In this document: positions 21,013-33,440 of the stretch, piece by piece | How positions within the stretch are numbered: position 1 is the stretch's first letter | How the letters are laid out: every line of letters starts with the position of its first letter | NCBI GenBank assembly: GCA_031002005.1 | Contig: CM061919.1 | Coordinates: forward strand, 178,791,121 to 178,855,120 | Source: Vandiemenella viatica | Taxonomy: Eukaryota; Arthropoda; Insecta; Orthoptera; Morabidae | Length of the DNA: 64,000 bases | Direction: 5' to 3' | Notes under the pieces: generated by a model | What the model was told of the DNA's origin: nothing | The model's database searches: none | What the model saw: the letters and a program-made list of their open reading frames with translations, nothing else | Made by a program: the position numbers and the translations under genes

Positions 21013-22857
21013 TAATGCTCAGGATGAAGCAGGAAGAAGAGCAGTAAAGGTAATTTAGAAATCAAATAAATAGGAAATGCAAAATAGCAAAAGAAAACTG
21101 GCTACAAGAAAAGTGTGAAGAAGTAGAAAAGGAAATGGTCGTAGGAAAAGTAGATGTAGCATATAGAAAGATAAAACAGAATTTTGGAGAAATGAAGAAA
21201 AGAGATATGAACATTAAAGCTGCAGATCGGAAACCTCTTTTAAGCTCAGATGGTAGAGCTAACCGATGGAAGAAATACATTGAGAAACTGTATGATGGGG
21301 ACGACTTGAACAATAGCGTAATAGAAAAGGAAGGTGATGTCAACAGTGATGACTTAGGAGATTCTGTTTTGAGGACAGAATTTAATAAAGCTCTGAATGA
21401 CTTGAAAGCAAATAAAGCAGTTGGAATTGATGAGATCCCTGCAGAACTTCTTAAATCCCTAGGAGAGGAAGGAATCGAAAGATTATTCAAGCTGATATCA
21501 AAAAGTTCTGAAACAGGAGAAATTCCAACTGATTTTAATAAAAAATATCATATTCACACTTCCAAAGAAAGCACCAGTCAAATGTGAGAATTATGCACCA
21601 TTAGTCTAACAACACATGCTTCAAAATTACTGACCAGAATAATATACAGAAGGATGGAAAGGGTAGTTGAAGAGATAGTAGGTGAAGATCAGTTTGGGTT
21701 TAGGAAAAATCGCGGTACAAGGGAAACAATTCTGTCTTTAAGATTGATTGATACTTGAAGGGCGGATCAATAAAAACAAAGATACTTTTATTTGTTGATT
21801 TAGAAAAAGCTTTTGATAATGTTAGGTGGGACAAGATGTTCAAAATTTTAAAGAAGTCAAGTCTAAAGTATCGAGATAGAAGAATACTCTATAAACTATA
21901 TAAGAATCAAGTGGCTGTAATAAAAGTAGAGAATCACGAGAGACATGCATCAGTTAAAAAGGGTGTGAGACAAGGTTGTAGTCTATCCCCTTTAATATTC
22001 AACTTGTATGTAGTTGAAGCAGTGAAGAAGGTCAAAGAAAAATTTCCATGTGGCATAAGTTTTCAGGGAGAAAAAAATCAGTATGCTACCATTTGGTGAC
22101 GACATTGTCTTGTTAGCAGAGAGGGCTGAGGATATTGAGAAGTTACTGAATGGCATGAACAAAATACTGAAGGAAGATGTTGGACTGAATATAAATCAAA
22201 GCAAGACAAAATTGATGAAATGTAGCAGAAATGATACCAATACTAGTGGATATAATATAAAAATAGGATCGGATGCAACAGGAGAAGTAAGAGAATTCTG
22301 TTACTTGGGAAGTAAAATTACAACCAATGGCCGAGGCAGGAATGATGTTAAAAGCAGAATAGCACTAGCAAAAAGAGACTTCATGAAAAAGAGAAACCTT
22401 TTAGTTTCAAATAGGAATTAGAAAGAACTTTTTAAAACTCTTTGTGTGGAGCACAGCACTTTATGGTAGCGAAGCATGGACTTTAGGAATACCGGAAATA
22501 AAGAAAATTGAAGCATTTGAAATGTGGTGCTACAGAAGAATCCTGAAAATTAAGTGGACAGACAAAGTAAGAAATGAACGAGTTTTGGAAATGATTGGTG
22601 AGAAACGAAGTTTGTGGAAGAAGCTTACAGAAAGAAGAGACAGGCTGGTAGGTCATATTTTGAGACATGCAGGATTGGTTAATTTGTTAGTGGGGGGAAC
22701 GGTTGAAGGTAAGAACTGTAGAGGAAGACAGAGATTAGAATATGTGAAGCAGATAATTGAGGACGTGGGCTGTAAGGGTTATGTAGAAATGAAGAGGTTA
22801 GCACAGGATAGGAAGGGATGGAGGATTGAATCAAACCAGTAGAAAGACTGACGACAA
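21013..22857 (+). pseudogene. 5'-truncated LINE reverse transcriptase (RTE-like)
   Basis: Reverse transcriptase and C-terminal domain of a non-LTR retrotransposon; the upstream endonuclease is missing. Motifs in order: KANKAVGIDEIPAELLKSLG (about 21408-21470), FGFRKNRGTRETILSLR (21690-21745), FVDLEKAFDNVRW with the first catalytic Asp (21790-21830), GVRQGCSLSPLIFNLY, FGDDIVLLAE (about 22085, with Gly where most families have Ala), FCYLGSKIT, then the C-terminal ALYGSEAWTLG and FEMWCYRRILKIKWTDKVRN. The frame shifts near 21550, 21755, 22075 and 22420, so it is dead. It ends in a (TA)n run. The RTE placement rests on motif style and is tentative; LINE identity is secure. Confidence 0.85.
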
Positions 22858-22880
22858 CAATATATATATATATATATATA
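22858..22880. repeat. (TA)n microsatellite at the LINE 3' end
   Basis: A TA run directly at the LINE end and directly before the ACTAG-type start of the next element. Confidence 0.8.
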
Positions 22881-25800
22881 CTAGACGACCCGTGCGAAAA
22901 TTTCGCGAATAAAATGCGATGAATAGTGAGGTTGAATGCTTGTAATATAATGATAAGTATAAACATACTTTTTTTTGTGTAAAAGATTTGAGACATGATA
23001 ATATTTTTACCCCTTAAAGGTCGAGTATGGAGAAAGTTTGTTCTTAAAATATGATGTGACCATAGCGGATAATTAAATATTTAAATCGATACCTCATTTA
23101 TTGATTTCGGTTTGGTATCAAGGGAAATAAATAGCTCGTGACAGAAAAATGCGTTGTAAAAATATTAATACTTTTGCCCTCTACCGTTAGAATTTTTTTA
23201 AAAAAAATTCTTTCTTAAAATGTGGTAACGGAACCGAAGACCTCAATCTTTTAAATCATACCTCGTTTATCAATTTTATTTAATTGCCAAGGGAGATAAA
23301 TGACTCGAGACACAATAAACGCATTTTAGAAATACTGATATTTATGCCATTTAAGAGTTAAATTCAGAAAAATTAATTTCTTAAAATGTGATGTAACCAC
23401 AGCGGAGACCTTAATTTTTAGAATGATGCCACATTTATCTATTTGGGTTAGATATTAATGGAGATAAATGGCACGTGACACAAAAATGCGTTGTAGAACC
23501 ATTTATACTTTTTCCCATTAAGGGTTATATTCCAAAAACAGTCTTCCTTAATATATGATTCCACCAAAGCTGAGTCATTACTCTTCACACTCCTACTTCA
23601 TTTATCGATTTTGGTTAGAAATCCAGGGAGATAAATGGATCAAATCACAAAAAACGCATTTAAAAAAAATGACATTTTTGCCCTTTAAGGGTCGAATTAT
23701 GAAAAATTCCTTTCTTAAAATATAATGTTACCACGGCGGAGACCTTAGTCTTTAATATGATATCTCATTTATCCATATCAGTTAGATATTAAGGGAGATA
23801 AATCGCTCGTGACACAAAAATGCGTTATAGAAAAATTTATACTTTTTCCCTTTAAGGGTTGAATTCCAAAAACATAATTAAAGTATCATGTCACAAAGCT
23901 GAGACATTGCTCCTCATAATCTTACTTGATATATCGATTTTGGTTTGATATCCAGGGAGATACATGGCTCGAGACACAAAAAACGCATTTAAAAAAATTG
24001 ACATTTTTGCCCTTTAAGGGTTGAATTACGAAAAATTCCTTTCTTAAAATATAATGTTACCACGGCGGAGACCTTAGTCTTTAATATGATTTCTTATTTA
24101 TCCATATCAGTTAGATATTAAGGGAGATAAATCGCTCGTGACACAAAAAAGCGTTATAGAAAAATGTATACTTTTTCCCTTTGAGGGTAGAATTCCAAAC
24201 ACATTATTTCTTAAAATATGATGTCACAAAGCTGAGACATTACTCCTCATAATCCTACTTCATTTATCGATTTTTGTTTGAAATCCAGGGAGACAAATGG
24301 CTCGAGACACAAAAAAACGCATTTAAAAAAAATGACATTTTGGCCCTTTAAGGGTTGAACTACGAAAAATTTCTTTCTTAAAATATAATGTTACCACGGC
24401 TGAGACCTTATTCTTTAATATGATACCTCATTTATCTATATCGGTTAGATATTAAGGGAGATAAATCGCTCGTGACACAAAAACGCATTGCAAAAATATT
24501 GATACTTGTGCCCTTTAAGGGTCGAATTCCGAAAAATTTCTGTCTTAATATATGACGTCACTAAAGCGGAGATCTTAATCTTTAAAATGATACTTCATTA
24601 AATGATTTCAGATAGGTATCCAGGGAGATAAATGACTCGTAACACAGAAATTAGCATTTTAGAAATATTGACATTTTTCCCTTTAAGGGTCGAATTATGA
24701 ATAATTCCTTTCTTAGAATATAATGTTACCATGGCGGAAACTTTAGTCTTTAATACGATATGTCATTTATCTACAGTATATCGATTAGATATCAAGGGAA
24801 ATATAAGGCCCGTGACACAAAAATACGTTGTAGAACAATTTATACTTTTTCCCTTTAATAATTGAATTCCGAACACTTCGTTCTTAAAATATGATGTCAG
24901 AAAAGCTGAGACATTATTGCTCACAATCGTACTTGATTTATCGTTTTTTGATAGATATCAAGGGAGATAAGTGGCTCGAGACACAAAAAACGCATTTTAA
25001 AAAATTGACTTTTTTGCCTTTTATGGGTTGAATTACGAAAAATTCCGTTCTTAAAATATAATGTTACCACGGTGGAGACCTTATTCTTTAATATGATACC
25101 TCATTTTTCTATATCGGCTAGATATCAAGGGAGATAAATTGCTCGTGACACAAAAATCGGTTATAGAAAAATTTATACGTTTTTCCTTTAACGGTTGAAT
25201 TCCAAAAACATTCTTTCTTAAAATATGATTTCACAAAGCTGATACATTACTCCTTATATTCCTACTTCATTTATCGATTTTGGTTAGATATCCAGGGAGA
25301 TAAATGGCTCGAGATACAAAAAACGCATTTTAGAAAAATTGACATTTTTGCCTTTTATGGGTCGAATTACGAAAAATTCGTTTGTTAAAATATAATGTTA
25401 CAACGGCGGAGACCTTATTCTTTAATATGATACCTCATTTACCTATATCGGTTAGATACCAAGGGAAATAAATCACCCGTGACACAAAAATCGGTAGTAG
25501 AAAAATTTATACTTTTTTCCTTTAAGGGTTGAATTCCAAAAACATTCCTTCTTAAAATATGATGTCACAAAGCTGAGACATTACTCCTCATAATCCTACC
25601 TCATTTATCGATTATGGTTAGATATCCAGGGAGATAAATGGCTCGAGATACAAAAAATGCATTTTAGAAAAGTGACATTTTTGCCCTATAAGGGTCGAAT
25701 TACGAAAAATTCCTTTCTTAAAATATAATGTTACCATGGCGGAGACCTTATTCTTTAATATGATACCTCATTTATCTATATCGGTTAGATATTAAGGGAG

Positions 25801-26230
25801 ATAAATCGCTCGTGACACAATAACGCATTGCAAAAATATTGATACTTTTGCCCTTTAAGGGTCGAATTCCGAAAACTTTCGGTCTTAATATATGACGTCA
25901 CTAAAGCGGAGATCATAATCTTTAAAACGATACTTCATAAAACGGTTTCAGATAGGTATCCAGGGTGATAACTGACTCGTAACACAGAAAACAGCATTTT
26001 AGAAAAAATTACATTTTTGCCCTTTAAGGGTCGAATTCCGAAAACTTTCTTGCTTAAAATACGATTTAACCAAAGTGGAGACCATAAGCTTTAAAATGAC
26101 ACCTCATTCATTGATTTCGGTTAAGTATGAAGGAAGATATAGGCTTGTGACAAAAAAATACCTTATAGAAATAATATATATGATACATATCTGTAATAGG
26201 GTTATATATGTTTGTTTCAGCATGACTCAA
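22881..26230 (+). repeat. Tandem array of about 167-bp monomers with a unique head and tail
   Basis: After an ACTAG...CCCG...TTCGCG head (22879-22910), about 19 monomers follow. Each contains a CCCTTTAAGGGT-like box, CTTAAAATATGATGT, GGAGACCTTA, TTAGATATCAAGGGAGATAA and CTCGTGACAC. Successive CCCTTTAAGGGT boxes are about 167 bp apart. Subtypes with CTCGTGAC (A) and CTCGAGAC (B) alternate. A distinctive pair (A* then C, with GATAGGTATCC and CTCGTAACACAG) recurs near 24470/24636 and 25807/25975, eight monomers apart. The array ends in a unique tail also found after the second array at 44815. Confidence 0.9.
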
Positions 26231-28399
26231 AAACTGCTGAATATATACTTTTGGTGCTTTGACAGTTCCAAATCTAAATTAAAGTTAGATGTACGTCTTA
26301 CGAATCTATATCAGATGGCAACGAAGCAGAAAATCGTAATATTTTCTGAAGATCAAACGTTTTTACTAGTAATCTGGTATTTCTGAAAACTATTAAAACG
26401 ATTTATATACAATTGGCACATTTTGAAAACTTAGATTCTGCTTTAAAATGATAGGTCACAATATGTTATATAGCAACGGAGCAGAAAAAATTAAAGCTCT
26501 TTGCAGAGCATTAACGAGTAAGTATCAAGAGGAAGTGCTGCCAATTTAAAATTTTTATGGATAAATTTAGGATACTTTCAATTGATGTAGCATTAAAAAT
26601 TCTACTTAGCATATAGGATATTTATATCAGTTTTTCCTGAAAGTCAACGATTTTCTTGGATTGATAAAATTTTAGTATTTTTTCATTTAATTGTTAGAAT
26701 AATCTGTCAAAAAGAATTGTCATTAATTATTGCTAATTTTCAGAGGTTCGTTTTATACATTTAACAAGTGTAAACCAAGCATTTTCATAAAGAAATTTAG
26801 CAAAGGAAAATTTTGGACAAATTTAATAAATTCAGTTTTTATGTAACAAACATGTATTTTTATTATTATTTTTAATTAAAATATATGTTTAAGTTTTGTT
26901 TCAGTTAAGTTTCAAAATAAAATTTACAAAACACGGTTTATGTCTTACCGACGCAAGCTAATTATTATTTTCGTAGATAAATTTTGTTTTTCTGATAGGA
27001 TTAAATGCTGGTAGGTGGTATAGTTTCTTTTCGATAACAATTGAAAATGTTAAAGTAACCTTAAGGTAGGTTTTATGGTAAGGATGTTACTACAGTACTT
27101 CTGTCGTAGTAAAATTCTGTTTAGGTGGGTTTACTACTTGTTTGACATGTTAATGGTGGGCTTGTGATTGGCAGAGGGTAATAGTGGTAGACATACGTAT
27201 TTATGGCAGATATTGCGTTTGGTAGTGATAGAGATGTTTATGATATAGTTTTCGCGTGATAGGGTTTGTAAATGATAGAGATGATAGGTAGAAATAAAAT
27301 TTGGTAGATTAATTTACTGGTATAATTACTTTTTGGCAGGGCTTCATTTTGATAGAACAGTTGAATGGTAGTGATGTTCATAGTAGACCTATTAATAGAG
27401 GTAGAGATTTTTCTGGTAGGCATGTTAATGTGCCATTTAATTTTGCTTACTATTTTCAGCATTTTCCGAAACTTTACCATATTTTTTATATTTTCTAAAC
27501 GTAGGTTTGGCATAAAATATTTGTTTAGAGTCAGGAGGGAAATGTGGAATAATTGTTACGTCAATAGCTTCCTTTACTCTAATTACTACAAGAAGTTGAT
27601 TTATGGCTTATCGTTGTAGTATATAATCTGTTATTCTAAGTCATATTTTTATCTTGAACTCTTAAAACATCGTGCTTATTGTAGGCCATTGTTTTTGCAT
27701 TTTCTTGCTAAAATAATAATTATTATTTAATAAGAACACCATTGCAGCTGTAGTTGAATTAGCGTACGTATTAAATAGTAAAATTCCATCTATAATCGGA
27801 AAAACCTTTTAACTGAAAACATGATAAATGTTACAGGATGATATAGGATGATAGGATATTATTTTATGCTCAATTCATTAAAGAAAGGGGATACAGATTA
27901 TTTATCGTCAAACATGTAAGTAATAAATCTTCTCCCACGCTGAAACCTGGGACGCAACAGCGATCTCACAAACATTTCCCTCCAGGGGAATATGAGAAGC
28001 AACATTTGGGCTGCGAGTGTTGGTTGAGGCAATTACAAACTTGCTCCACACCTACCCCATCAAAGTTTACACTCGTAATAAGCCGGGAGGACTCGAGTGG
28101 CACTTACACACGGCGCACCTATATGTCAGACCTGTGCGACTAATCAACTCAAACGGCACGTCACAACCAAATGAAAGCTCTGACAAGCTGGTGCCCACTA
28201 GTAATATTTGTTGATCCCAATAAATTCAGTTCACAACCTTGCAGCAGATGAAATACAAGTAAAGCTGAAGAATGTGGGAAGAAGCAAAACCAGAGAAAGA
28301 CTACACTTTAAAACACTGACGGGAGAAAGGTAAGGTTTCGAAGTTGGAAAAATGATTTTTGGAAAACTGAGATAGAAGAATAGTTGAAGAACGTTTAAT
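26231..28399. other. AT-rich stretch with a C-poor, TGGTAG-rich segment (27000-27430)
   Basis: The plus strand of 27000-27430 is poor in C and has many loose TGGTAG/GATAG words. No array with a fixed period is apparent. At 27960-28220 there is a less AT-rich stretch that I cannot assign. No gene recognised. Confidence 0.35.
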
Positions 28400-28960
28400 C
28401 GAATAATGGCTAAAAATGAGGGAAGGACTCATGATACTTAACAATATCATAATGTTGTAGGGAAGGAAGCATTTAATAGAAGAGGAAATTATTAATGGGA
28501 AAATTAGACGAAACACTGAGGAAAAGACAAGTGTTTCGTATTGGATGTAGCACTTTATGGGATAGAGACGTGGACTCAGAGACGAAAATATGAAAAACAG
28601 GTAGAAGCGTTTGAGATGTGGATGTATAGGAGAATGAAGGGGATAATATGGATGGAAGAAGTCAGTAATGGCGAAGTGCTGGAAATGGTTGGTGAGAAGA
28701 GGTAATTACTGCAAGCGTTATGAGATAGAAAGAAGAACTTGATGGGACACCCGTCAAAAGCGGAATGCTTGCTAACAGGCGCCTTGGAAGGACTAGTTTG
28801 TGGGAGGAGAATGAGAGGAAGAAGGAGGTACAACATCATAGATAAAAAAAGGGAAAGGGAAAGGGAAATTACACGGACCTAAAGAGGAGGGCAGAATACA
28901 GGAGAACCAAGCGAAATCATGCCTTATGGAAGAACCATGAAATTGAGATGAAAATTTCAA
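28400..28960 (+). pseudogene. LINE C-terminal fragment (same style as 21013-22857)
   Basis: With frame changes allowed, the plus strand reads ALYGIETWTQRRKYEKQVE, FEMWMYRRMKGIIWMEEV, EVLEMVGEKR and GRRMRGRRRYNI. This matches the order seen at 22456-22740. Upstream reverse-transcriptase motifs are lost and several frameshifts are present. Divergence from the 21-kb copy is high, so it is an older insertion of a related family. Confidence 0.7.
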
Positions 28961-29459
28961 AAATATTAAAAAGTGCTAACAATTGAGAGTAATACAAAAT
29001 TAGTTAATAGACACTAGATAAAGTATTTCAAATGATGTCAGGAACGGGGTGCTAGGTCAATAAGTATACACATTAATAACATCCTCAGCCATGTGTATCA
29101 GGGAAAAAAACCGAAGGTCAAGCAACTGGAAGCAAAAAAAAAATATAATTTTTTTTATTGTGTGTCTGTTATCGCATTTTTAGCACTTAATTGAAATATT
29201 TTTTTCCTTTTTTTTAGTATTTACGTAATTTATAAATAACACCATCTTCACCATTATTATTTTTTTTAAATTGTTTAGTTACAATTCTTCTTATAGCAGC
29301 AGAGCATAACGTTTGTAATTTGCTACGTCTGTACCCATCATAGTAAAGTTATGTTCACAATTTCTTCACGCTTTATGGAATGTTAATACTGTATTTGAGG
29401 AAGCTAAAGGAATAAATAACCACAGCTACGTAGTCAGAAAACGATATTAACAGAATCCA
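28961..29459. other. Unannotated AT-rich stretch
   Basis: Poly-A and poly-T runs only. Confidence 0.35.
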
Positions 29460-29770
29460 AAGTGCGGATTGTCTGTATGTAGTGTGATCTTTGATGGATA
29501 CCACGAAAAAGAGCATTCATTTGAGATGCAGTGTGATCTTTGGCAACTATATTTTTTCAGTTCAATCATTTTTTGCTCTGTTTTCCGGTCACGTGTTGCC
29601 ATAAGATATATCTTTGATCTTAAGTTAGACCATAAGTTTGTAAACTATGAAAAGTTTATCCATATTAGTTGGGTAGTTTTTGCGCGATGCCTGCACAAAG
29701 TGACAAACAGATGAAGACCATGTACAGATTTATTGTTGTATAGATATAAATAAAGAATAAAAATCAAGAA
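29460..29770 (+). mobile_element. Retroposon 3' end (LINE/SINE type)
   Basis: The final part (AAGTTTATCCATATTAG, then GTAGTTTTTGCGCGATGC and ACAAAGTGACAAACAGATG) has the wording common to 3' ends of a widespread arthropod retroposon group, ending near AATAAATAAAGAATA. The same style appears at 60070-60170. The source LINE is not identifiable from this fragment. Confidence 0.4.
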
Positions 29771-30415
29771 TAAAATTCCTCGTTGCTTATTATTTGTAAC
29801 TACGAAATTTTTGTTCAGAATGATAACTAACAGTAAAAAGTAAATATCTATGTTAATAAGAAAATCAATTAAAGACGATACATGGTGTTTCAGTAGCTTA
29901 GCCCACTATTTTCATTATTTCTATGACTTGGTCACTTAAACCTTTTCATAACTGATCATATCGGATCTTTATACATGTCATATTTTTTCATGCTTTCCTT
30001 TTAAGCTGAATTAAACACTGATTAAACGTTTCCGATTGTATTTAAATGTATTTTATATAGCATATTCAGGCCATGTTCCTACTTTTGGTCGTATTACGAT
30101 CGAATTTATAGTCGTGTTAATAGTACCGGGAATTCACTAGAAGTTATATAGGAGAAATTAAGACAATTATTCACAGGATTGTTCTCTTGCTATGCATTGG
30201 AGGAAAAACAAAACTAATTGACACTAAACCAAGAATTAAAGTCGTACATTATTGTTAATCTTTAAACGTTAATGTTCCGTCCGCCTTTTAATCTCGACAA
30301 TGCAGCAGCAGCGCGCCTGTGTCCAGCCATGTCAATCAATGACTCATTGTCACCAATACTTTTGGAAATAATCATCAGTCAGTGTTAAATCTGCAGTGGA
30401 TCAGTGAGTACCACC
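29771..30415. other. Unannotated AT-rich stretch
   Basis: A slightly GC-richer stretch at 30285-30400 precedes the BED-finger start and might be the 5' end of the same element. Confidence 0.3.
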
Positions 30416-30590
30416 ATGCCGAAAACAAAATTTCCTGAAAGTTCGAAGTTATGGAGTTACGTAAAGGAATTTGAATATGAGTATTTTAGTACAGACGAAA
30501 AGGTATTTCCTGTAAATTATGTATAATTAAAGTGACTTCAATTTTCCAATGGTGCACTTTAGTGCACGAGAGAAAATTAAGCTGTCAAGA
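30416..30590 (+). pseudogene. BED-type zinc-finger N-terminus (hAT/CGGBP1-like), frameshifted
   Basis: ATG 30416 opens MPKTKFPESSKLWSYVKEFE followed by YEYFSTDEKVF. A +1 shift at about 30509 then gives CKLCIIKVTSI, so the CxxC of the finger appears right where the BED family has its F-CKLC motif. CGGBP1-like and hAT transposase N-termini share this pattern: a basic start, a stretch like L--Y-EEF----FSTD, then CKLC. The downstream His pair and the dimerisation/catalytic region are not visible. GTATTT at 30503 could also be a splice donor, but the readable finger beyond it favours a frameshifted relic. Confidence 0.5.
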
Positions 30591-33130
30591 TGAAAGCGAT
30601 ACTTCTCGATAAAATAAATGATGTATAATTGAGCATGTTTTGATGTCTAGTAAATTTAAATGTTTGGTCGTATTTTGTTATTTTTAGATAATATTTACCT
30701 GTTTTTAAGGTCATATTTATATGAATATTTCTCTTTTTTTTTCGGTAATGAAGATCAGAATGCTACTTATCATTACAGTATTTAATTCAGTTTTCTATAT
30801 TTTACCGACACCATCGTCAATTATGTACAGGACTGAAAACATTTAAAATCATACTCGTAACTTGTTACCAGTGACCACAAGTTAGAGTTTTCTGTTTAGC
30901 ACCCAAACAAAAATTTCAGGTACCAAAAAAATTTTCAGGTACCAAAAAAAAAATAATGGTACTAATTAGATTCTTTAATATTCCCGAACCGAGGAAAGTT
31001 TCGTGTTCAACGTCGTAGATTACATGTACCATAATCACTGGTTTTCTCAGGTAACAAGCTTTTTAGTTATTAATAGTATGGCGGCCGCGTTTATGAGTTC
31101 AGCGATCGTATCGTCGCCCTTATTTTTAACTAACTGGCAATTCACTTCGTAATGAGGCTATATGCAGACGGCGAAGTTCCCTCCTTTTCGCATTAAATGT
31201 TAGTGCCTGTTGGAAAATCCTTATTACATACCGCGAAAGATGTGCGTAATATAGTAATAAACTGAGCTCAATACCTTCTCATATTATTCATAATTAATAA
31301 ACTATGCGATTTTTGAATGCCTGAAAATTATCAAATTCAATTTTGTACAAAAGAAAATATCGAATTCTCGAGTTTTTAGTTGCTCAAAACTAGTTCTTTT
31401 CATTTTTATTACTGTCTTTCAAAGATAGTTTCCATTTCTGAACAAGATTTCTACATAACGCTTTACAGCATGAGACAACAGCGTATCTCATTTTACGATT
31501 ACGAATTTAGATTTTAAGTGTAGTTTATTACAAATCTTGTCTTTCGAATGTTTAACAAAGTATCAAATTTCATGTATTTCGATTGTAAACTACTTGGTAT
31601 ATTCGAAGAACAGTAATGAAAGAAATACTTTTTTATGAACTTTTTGGGGAAACAGTCTTCATATAAAATAATTTCTATATTTATCAGTTCCTTATGATAC
31701 TGTTAAAAAAAACAAATATGTTCCAAATTTCGAATACTGTTGGTAAACTTGGTGCTTTTACCAAACGTTTCTTTACAAATTCCGACGAAATAAGACAAGA
31801 AATAATAGTCAGGAGGTACCTTATTTCACTGATCTTAACTCTCCAATTACTGTGACCCAAACATGTTGGCGGAAGAATTTCGTTCCGAACGGAAACGTAA
31901 ATTGATGTAGGAATGATTGCCGATAAATTAAAGCACCATCTTCGTCTCCCGTCTGTTCGAGATCTGTATCAGACATTTAAAACTATCGTAAGTACTGTGA
32001 CAAGAAGACACAACTCTATTCACTTTTATGCTACCATAATTAACGTCTTCTAATTAACGTTTGGTTCAGTTTATTGAAGTGTTTTGCTGGAAGGTGCAGT
32101 CTGTTATTACTGAAGCTGTTAAATTTTTAAGTAGAAATTTACTTATTAGTAACAAAGGAGGCAAGATGATTTTCCATTAGTCTCAGCCATGCAACGACAC
32201 CCCAGAGACTCAATTCCAGAAAAACCTTCCTGATACCATCGCAGGAACTAACCTGGTCACCTGAAAAGACAAAAGTGCAGTTGTGAAAAACCAAGATCTC
32301 CAACAACTCGGGGCCAGTGACAGTTGCAGAGCTACCTGATCAAGAAGAGGTCTATCTTGAATCGATTGCAGACAGGAGTGGTCAGGTCCAAGGATATTCT
32401 CGTGAAATGGAATAATATTGATCCTAAGTGCAAGGCAGATGCTATCTTTTTAGCAACCCCTAACGCAGTTGAGATTGCGAAGTACTCGACGAAATGTGTT
32501 TAAGGTAGTAAATATGTACAATTTTTAATTTAGTAGTTGCTGTTTGTGACTCGAGAATAATAATAAGTCATTTATTATGCAGTTAACTACTTTTACTGTG
32601 GCAAAATTTTTTAATGCAGGATGTTTTCTTCAAAAACTCATAGTTGAATTCCTTCTCGTTCCTTGCCCCTCAGCAAATCCCAACGTGGGGCCGCTCCGCA
32701 GCTTTCGCAAATCTATTTCATTCAATCTGATGGCTATTATATTATTATTGAGCACATACCTGTTGGCTATTCCCTAGTCTCGGGACCACAAAACAGATTT
32801 TCCGTGAAATCAAGCATTTTCTCATTCATTGGTTACAGCGCTGTTGAAAACAAATCTTTTGTAAGTAAAAAGAAAAAAGAAAAATTACGGTTTTGGAAGT
32901 ACGAATACTTCTATATTCTTATTTATTTTCCCTACTTTACAATTTTGTTTTCCGCTTCCAATTTATTTATAAATCAAGGTGAGTGAATGAGTAAGTGATC
33001 TTACGAAATTATATAACAGATTTTATTTTTCTTAAATAATTTTGTACAATAAATAAACTACCAGATAAGGAAGGAAAAGAGTTTAATAGCATTGGTATGA
33101 ATTGAATAAATGATGGTATATATTTGTTAC
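30591..33130. other. Unannotated AT-rich stretch
   Basis: At 32330-32505 a plus-strand frame ends in LVKWNNIDPKCKAD, which loosely recalls LINE C-termini, but the match is too weak to call. A fragment at 32645-32700 resembles the SINE-A tail. The rest is AT-rich without signal. Confidence 0.3.
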
Positions 33131-33440
33131 TAGTGTAAGCCCGTGAACGTTTTTTGCGTATCGTCACGGGTCTAGAATAGTACAAGTTTTTAGGATGAAA
33201 GATTATGACCTGATTTGACCAAATATAAACTTTCCCCGTGTTTCAGGGCGAATAAAATCTCTTAAGCTTGAAGAACTCAGAAGTATTAATAGAGGTAGGT
33301 ATTAAACACAAACAGGGATGATAGAGTAATCGTATAATCATTACAAAGGTCGTAGACTTGAACTTGCTTAAAACAAACTTGACAAGCATTTGACCCATAA
33401 AGTGCACGCTGCAAAATTAAAAAAAAAATATATATATCCT
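33131..33440 (+). mobile_element. Retroposon fragment with ACTAG...CCCG head
   Basis: Starts TTACTAGTGTAAGCCCGTGA, with CCCGTGA and TCACGGG able to pair as a small hairpin. The next 150 bp include GACCAAATATAAACTTTCCC, similar in wording to arthropod retroposon tails. Head motif shared with 22881 and 58643. Confidence 0.4.

Noticed and set aside
32330..32505. Possible LINE C-terminus (LVKWNNIDPKCKAD)
   Set aside because: Only a loose resemblance to KWG--DSP-C motifs, with no second supporting motif.
32645..32700. SINE-A tail fragment
   Set aside because: Only a short CTTCTCGTTCCTTGCCC-type match; not enough to call.
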